A stretch of DNA of 64,000 bases, from the NCBI GenBank assembly GCA_949128115.1, contig OX421963.1:80657635-80721634 (forward strand). The letters are read 5' to 3'. Source of the stretch: Anaspis maculata (Eukaryota; Arthropoda; Insecta; Coleoptera; Scraptiidae). Every line of letters starts with the position of its first letter. The stretch's first letter is position 1. The position numbers were made by a program, and so were the translations under genes. Positions 58,601 through 64,000 of this stretch are shown piece after piece. The notes below the pieces were generated by a model that saw only the letters and a program-made list of their open reading frames with translations, had not been told where the DNA came from and made no database searches.

Positions 58601-60620
58601 CGTAAACGCGGGAAGATGAATCAAATCTCGGTGTCACTTGCACAGCTACTCTAATTTACAATTGAAAAAAAAAAGACAGAAAAAAAACACCCGTTAGATA
58701 TGCCAGACCTCTTTCCTTTTGATATCTAGGACTTGTTACAATGCCAGGACCAAGGCAAGGTGATAATCGATTGTTGGCACGGGATTCCTTCTGGAGCTGC
58801 TCAATAGTGTGAAAGGATCGCTCTTTAATTTTGACATATGACAGCAATAAAGCCGAGGTTCTCGCCCCCCGCGTTCCCGTTCCTTTTGGTGTGCTGCTTG
58901 CTACAAATATAGCTTGTCGGGCCCCCGTTTTGGAAATGCCGTTTTGAGTGATATCCAGAGCATATCCAGAGCTTCTCGGCTTCTTTGGGAGGGTGGCAAA
59001 CATTATACGTTTGTGTGTTTGTGCGAAAATTACCGTCAGCCTCCAATTAACGGCTTGATTGGGTTTTAATGCGATTTGTTGTTTAGTCATCTCTCTTCGC
59101 ACCGGAGCTTCGCTGCCGGTTTTTTGCCAATAATTAGTGCGCGCACACTAAGAGCAAGAGCAAAAACACGCTTCGTTGCTCATCTAGGTTTTCGGTGTGG
59201 CGTGGAGGTATAACAGGAGTAGATACAAAAAAAAATGCAGTTTGGCATCGATTGTGGCTACTTTTTGTTGCTGAACGTACCTGGTTTATTGGCGAGTAAC
59301 ATTACCGATGGTGGCGCTGCTGATGCGCTTCGCATGTAAACAAACATGTCGGATAGGGCACGGATTGTTGCCCGCGCGTTCAAAAATCTTATCAGTAGTA
59401 AGCGGTTTATTTAATGTCCTCCAGACACAAAACGTGGTTAATTAGTACCTATTGCGGTGGAACTCGAAAATGGCAGAAGCGAATTGAGTGTTATGAAGGT
59501 TTTCAATCACTGGATGGCCTCAAGTCTCAACGGATTCTCGATGTGTCGTGATGGGATACTGATGGGAGAGGAAATTCTGAAGTCACAATTTCTTGTGTTG
59601 TGTGGTCGAAAGCGAACCGAATCAAGCTTCAGTTCAAACATAGACATATTTGGATTGTGTTTACAAACAAGCGCATTGTATGAATTCCTCACGAGGCAAC
59701 TGAGATTGTAATTAAAAGAAATAGTAGTAGCAGTTCCTGCGAGAGTTCCTGTGAAATTGGAACGTTTAAATGCACTTGAAAAGCAGGCCAGTCCGGGACA
59801 TACAAACATATCGCAGCTGTGCTTCTTCGATGCAGCCATTTAAAGTTCCTATTTTCAGCGACACTTCCCAGGCTTTTCTCGTAGTCATATTTTCCACAGT
59901 GCCAAGTTTGTTTGTCATCTTGACTACCCAACTTGCGTCTTTCGCTTTCGACGGGAAACGGTGAAAATGTAACTCTTCTTTTTTCCGGTTTCCACAGCGC
60001 GACTCGCACTCGGAAACGCAACAAATTCTCCGCCACTTTTTGTCACTATGACAAAATCACAAATCTTACCACCTCCCATTCTGATGCCACTTTTGCTTGC
60101 CAGTCGTCGTACACGTGCCACTCTTATTTAAAAATGCAATGCTTTTGCAACCGACGACACCTAGTATATTTAAGATAATGAAACGTGCGTGGCTCACGTA
60201 CTTTGTTGGAAAAAATCAACGCCGCGTTAAGTCAGATGGAATCAATTAAAGTCACCAAACACCGCAACGCTCATAAGAGCCCACACAAATCTGCGGTTGA
60301 TCCGTGCACAAACGTCGTTTACACGTTGGCCGTCAGATGGCGTATTCGATCTTGAAACTCGCCAATTGCTTATAATATTACTTACACTTGAGACTCGAAC
60401 AAACCCCATTCCCAACAATATAAGCACTTGAAATCTTGGATGATTGCGATAATGCGGCGATTCCAGCTGTCAACACTGTCACATTTGTTCTGACTTTTCA
60501 TTTCAATTAGCAATTTCGAAGTTTTGATGGTTGAATCTTAGATAATCTTTAGATTTTAGATTTAAAATCTAATTTGAAATACATTATTCATTTTTCGGGT
60601 CATTTCTTACGTAAATTCTC
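55625..60620. other. Noncoding 5 kb, nothing recognised
   Basis: Only short frames occur. The 148-codon minus frame at 58656-59102 has no recognisable motif and an ordinary composition. A fragment near 56050-56130 resembles the interior of the MITE at 42763-43309. The missing Sestrin first exon could lie here unseen. Confidence 0.3.
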
Positions 60621-60627
60621 ACCCTTA

Positions 60628-60794
60628 GAGGTGCGCTCAGTCAGCTTATTTATCCGCAATTTTAATTTTAGCCGTAAGCGCTGCATCACTTATTGGCTGT
60701 TCCGAGGAGGCTGGTTCATAGGAGCCAATGGGCGTCGCTGCGCTTGCGACTAAAATTAAAACTTGCGGCTAAATAAGCTGACTGAACGCACCTT
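60628..60794. mobile_element. 166-bp palindromic MITE, copy 2
   Basis: ggtgcgctcagtcagcttat and its partner ataagctgactgaacgcacc form long arms that match the copy at 35277-35442. TTA lies beside both ends with a small irregularity on the left. The central 20 bases (gaggctggttcata) are inverted relative to the other copy. Confidence 0.75.
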
Positions 60795-60799
60795 AATTT

Positions 60800-63300
60800 A
60801 AGGGCCTTCTTGCCTCCTTAAGGGTGTTTCAAACGTTCGAAATACTGTATTCATGCACCAAATGCCTCAAATTTCCAGGAACAAATCCCGATTATCCAAT
60901 AAATATTTGTTAATCAAGTAAGTCTTGAGTACAATTATTCTAGTTTTAGCCTCTTGTTTTTAATTTTATAATTAACATTTTCAATTGTTTTCTATTAATG
61001 AACTGTTATTATTCATATTGTGTGCTTGTTACAGTGAATGCAATTTTCCTTTGATTATTCAGTCATGTTATGCTCTTGACCTCTTTAAGGGGCATGCTAC
61101 ATTGAGTCACAGGTTGTAGGCAAATTGTCTCATAGGCTACCGCGTTGAAACAACTAGCTCCGGTGTCCCCTAAATCATTTTGTCATGCATGACTCAAAAG
61201 CGCCTGTATCAATAAAAAAGCAAAAAACAAAATATTTGACTTATCTCTACTTGCACAGACTCGAGCTATTTTCATTGTTGTTATCGATAAAATCTATCCG
61301 CGAGGGTCAAGTCCGCCGAGCGTGAATTTTCATTTTCAACACCGAATGTTTTAAAAATTATTTTATGTAAATCTGCTCCGGTGCGCCCGCTATCGCCCCA
61401 ATCTCTTCATGCAACGGTAATGACATGTGATGGTGTTAAAAAGCCGAGAGGAAGGGAGAGAGCGAGAAACCTAGAAAAATGAAAATTTCCAAGACCCACA
61501 CAACAATTGTTTTGTATGCAAACGACCCGGGGCACTCCCCGCCGCCAGACTGGAAACTGCCCCAGATAATTCCGTGTTTCAGATGACACTTTACATAATC
61601 CAATATTGAAGCGCCTCATTAAAATCTTCTCGGAGCCAGAGGAGACTTTGCTTATTGAATAAGCGCCTCGCAGAGAATCGAAAGTAGCGGTTGTTTCGTC
61701 ATGCCAGAGGTCAGGATCGTAAATTATACCGAAACCTGAATTATTGTGCCGCACGGTGTGTTGCATACCGGCCGGGGGCCGCTTCGGGGTGCCGGATGAA
61801 GAATACTTTAAAAATAAAAAACGTCGTAATTCAAAACCATTAGTAATTATACCGGAGGGTAATAAAGATCACACGTGTCACGATTACGCACACACACAGC
61901 ACCATACAAACCAACATCAGCATCGTAAAACCTAACGGGTTTGCTGCCTGCTCCTTTTTTTTTTTCGTTGGTACTTATCGTTTTATGACCAATAATGTTG
62001 ATTCACGTGTTGATTTTCAAACCTGGGGCAAGCAATTATTATGCCCCATGGTGTACCAGTGTACCCATCTTGGCGTTAATAATCTCGGACGTGAAAGTTG
62101 TTTCAAGCGTTAGAAATTGCAAAGTTGTACCTAGCAGAGCTCTCAGAGTGTACAGCAGTTGGTAGCAGTGGTGTGGGAAAACGAGTTTTCTGCATAATAA
62201 CATAAAACAATTCCAAAGCCAGTGCTAGTCTAGTAGTTTAGATATCCTATTTTTAGGATATTAGAAACCTCGCAGAATATACGCTTTTGACACGTAAACT
62301 GAGTCACCTGAATGATAAGGGGAGCTCTCGCGCAGTAATGTATTCCGTGGACGAATGGGGTTGGGAAAGCAAGCGCACAGAATAAAAGTTCGCTTTCAGC
62401 ACACGAGGGGAAGTAATTATTGCCTTTGGAAATCGTACAGTTTCTCTGGTTTGGTCTAAAACTATGTTGGCGATGTAACAATAGCTTCAGTTACTGCTCG
62501 CCAGGAACTACGCGTTCTAAATGCAAGACACATTGAACTATTCCAGCTAAAAGCTGCAACTGCACTCAAGAACCCGCCACGGGCCACTGCTGGTAAAACC
62601 GACAAAGAATCATAATCTGTAAACGTATTCTTCACAAAATGTTTAGCTTTTATCCTTACAGGGTATATTTTGAACACCCCTCGTACATGGAAATGGTATC
62701 CGATTATACGGATCATTCGCGCTGACGTGAAATTCAAGTACGGTAATAATTTATATCTAAGTGTTTTTTAAGTCCAGTTTAAGGTGATACTGTTAGTATA
62801 AATTCAAGTGTTGTTTTGACACTTTTTCCAACAAAACAATGTCAAGTTTTGAATAATGCAAGTGACACAGAACTCAGTCAATAACAAATTATTTTTGGGA
62901 AAAAACCTGGAAACTGGTATACGCGATCAAGTTTTAATTAAAAAGATGTTGACAAAACAGAAAAAAGCAAAGAAGAAAGCATGAGCGCTGAAGCAGTGAC
63001 TATGGAAATGAGATTTATCAAAATTCCAAGGTCGCAAAAGCACGGTGCTTTACAAAACAACATCCTTGCTTGATATGGAATCTATGTAGATCGTATCAAG
63101 AAAATATGATGACTGTTGGAATTGAATAAGAATAAAACCCGAGTGTTGTCTTGTCTTGATGACATCAGGATTATAATGGAAAGCCACAACTCGTTGAAAT
63201 TTGAGTTGTAAATAAATATGGGTATAAAAATAAAAATATATACAGGGTTGAATCGTGAAGGATTGAAATTACGAACTGATCAGTTTAGGGCGACATCCCT
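60800..63300. other. Noncoding, nothing recognised
   Basis: No exon or bounded repeat is seen. AT-rich, with a short acacac-type tract near 61890. Confidence 0.3.
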
Positions 63301-63479
63301 TGCCCTGTAGTATGTCTGATGTGTTGTTGCCCTGGTTGTCTAACCAGGCTGCTTGGGTATTTATTTCTTTAGTGGCCACCGCTCACCTAGCAGCATTAGC
63401 GAGGAGTCGTCAACCAGTAGAGACGATGTGTCTCTTGTCATTTGGTGATAGCTGTCACAATATACACAACACGTCTATC

Positions 63480-63560
63480 AAGGCGTCATCATCAAGCTAG
63501 CATCTACCCTTGGTGCCAACACAATACATTTTTTCCATGGCTTGCTCTAATGAAAAAAGT
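63480..63560. mobile_element. Partial copy of the MITE family at 42763-43309
   Basis: The text tcaagctagcatctaccctt, then gccaacacaatacattttttccatgg and ctctaatgaa follow the right end and flank of the other copy in the same order. The left end is not found. Confidence 0.5.
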
Positions 63561-64000
63561 GTCGTGAAATTGAATCCATATACTTTTCCGAATCCATAGT
63601 AAGCAATGGTTGTCAAGTTTGGTACTTGAAATCTTGACTGTTTCTCGGCTGAAACGGAGCCAGGTATATACAGGGTTTGGAAATGTCTCAATTTCGAAAC
63701 AAAATTTGAATTAATCAGCATTTTTCGAAACCCTACCTAGAAATGCAGATAGGTACACCCAAGTATAACAGAGAGAATCGTGTGTTGTTCATTTTCTCGC
63801 GGCACGATATCCAACTCGGCCGGAATAATTTCACAAGTCATTAATGTAAATCAGTCTATTATCGGCTTAAGTAGTACGAAATCGAGTCAGTTTATCCTCT
63901 CCATACACACTCACTTCCCTTCAGAACTAATCCTATCAAGGCGGCGCGCGGAGAACGGACCCGAAGCCCGCTTGCTTCTCTACGCCAGTAAAACAAGATG

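Noticed and set aside
58656..59102. 148-codon minus-strand open frame
   Set aside because: No recognisable domain, no splice context that adds exons, and ordinary noncoding composition.

Overview
The window is nuclear DNA of an insect. Genes are spliced with GT-AG introns, AATAAA poly(A) signals follow them, most of the DNA is dispersed repeats, and one gene encodes a ZAD-type C2H2 zinc-finger protein, a class typical of insects. I could not fix the order; frequent acctacctac-type motifs recall moths and butterflies, but that is weak. All calls come from reading the sequence by eye; no database search was run.

Four protein-coding genes can be built. (1) 561-6230, plus strand: a five-exon Ku80/XRCC5-like DNA-end-binding protein, complete at 509 residues but without the usual C-terminal region. 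(2) 29722-44950, plus strand: a six-exon ZAD plus twelve C2H2 finger protein (771 residues) with a 9.4 kb second intron. (3) 36488-37830, minus strand, nested in that intron: an AP-1 clathrin adaptor mu subunit with a single 53-bp intron and clear divergence, probably an old retroposed duplicate. (4) 46711-51319, minus strand: a Sestrin gene lacking only its 5' exon(s), converging tail to tail on the zinc-finger gene. The 3' quarter (51.3-64 kb) lies upstream of the visible Sestrin exons and I find no coding exon in it.

The rest is a layered deposit of mobile elements. Several can be bounded to the base by terminal inverted repeats and target duplications: a 2592-bp hAT-like element (26862-29453, 8-bp duplication) holding two younger insertions; a hAT-like element (20924-22100) inserted in the terminal repeat of an older TA-flanked element; a second member of that TA family (35475-36264) holding a Harbinger-like MITE and abutted by another MITE; two 196-bp Harbinger-like MITE copies of identical length, one with a related empty site in the window; and two copies of a 166-bp palindromic MITE. 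A 5.5 kb interval (8238-13730) bounded by 34-bp inverted repeats, with a repeated motif clustered at both ends, encloses a decayed THAP-domain gene. A roughly 3.1 kb near-palindrome (23149-26260) is the largest unexplained structure. Decayed Ty3/gypsy pol, LINE and Tc1 coding remnants are also present.

The four genes are not an obvious pathway: DNA repair, transcription, vesicle traffic and stress/TORC1 signalling. The main architectural features are the nested AP-1 mu gene and the convergent zinc-finger/Sestrin pair.
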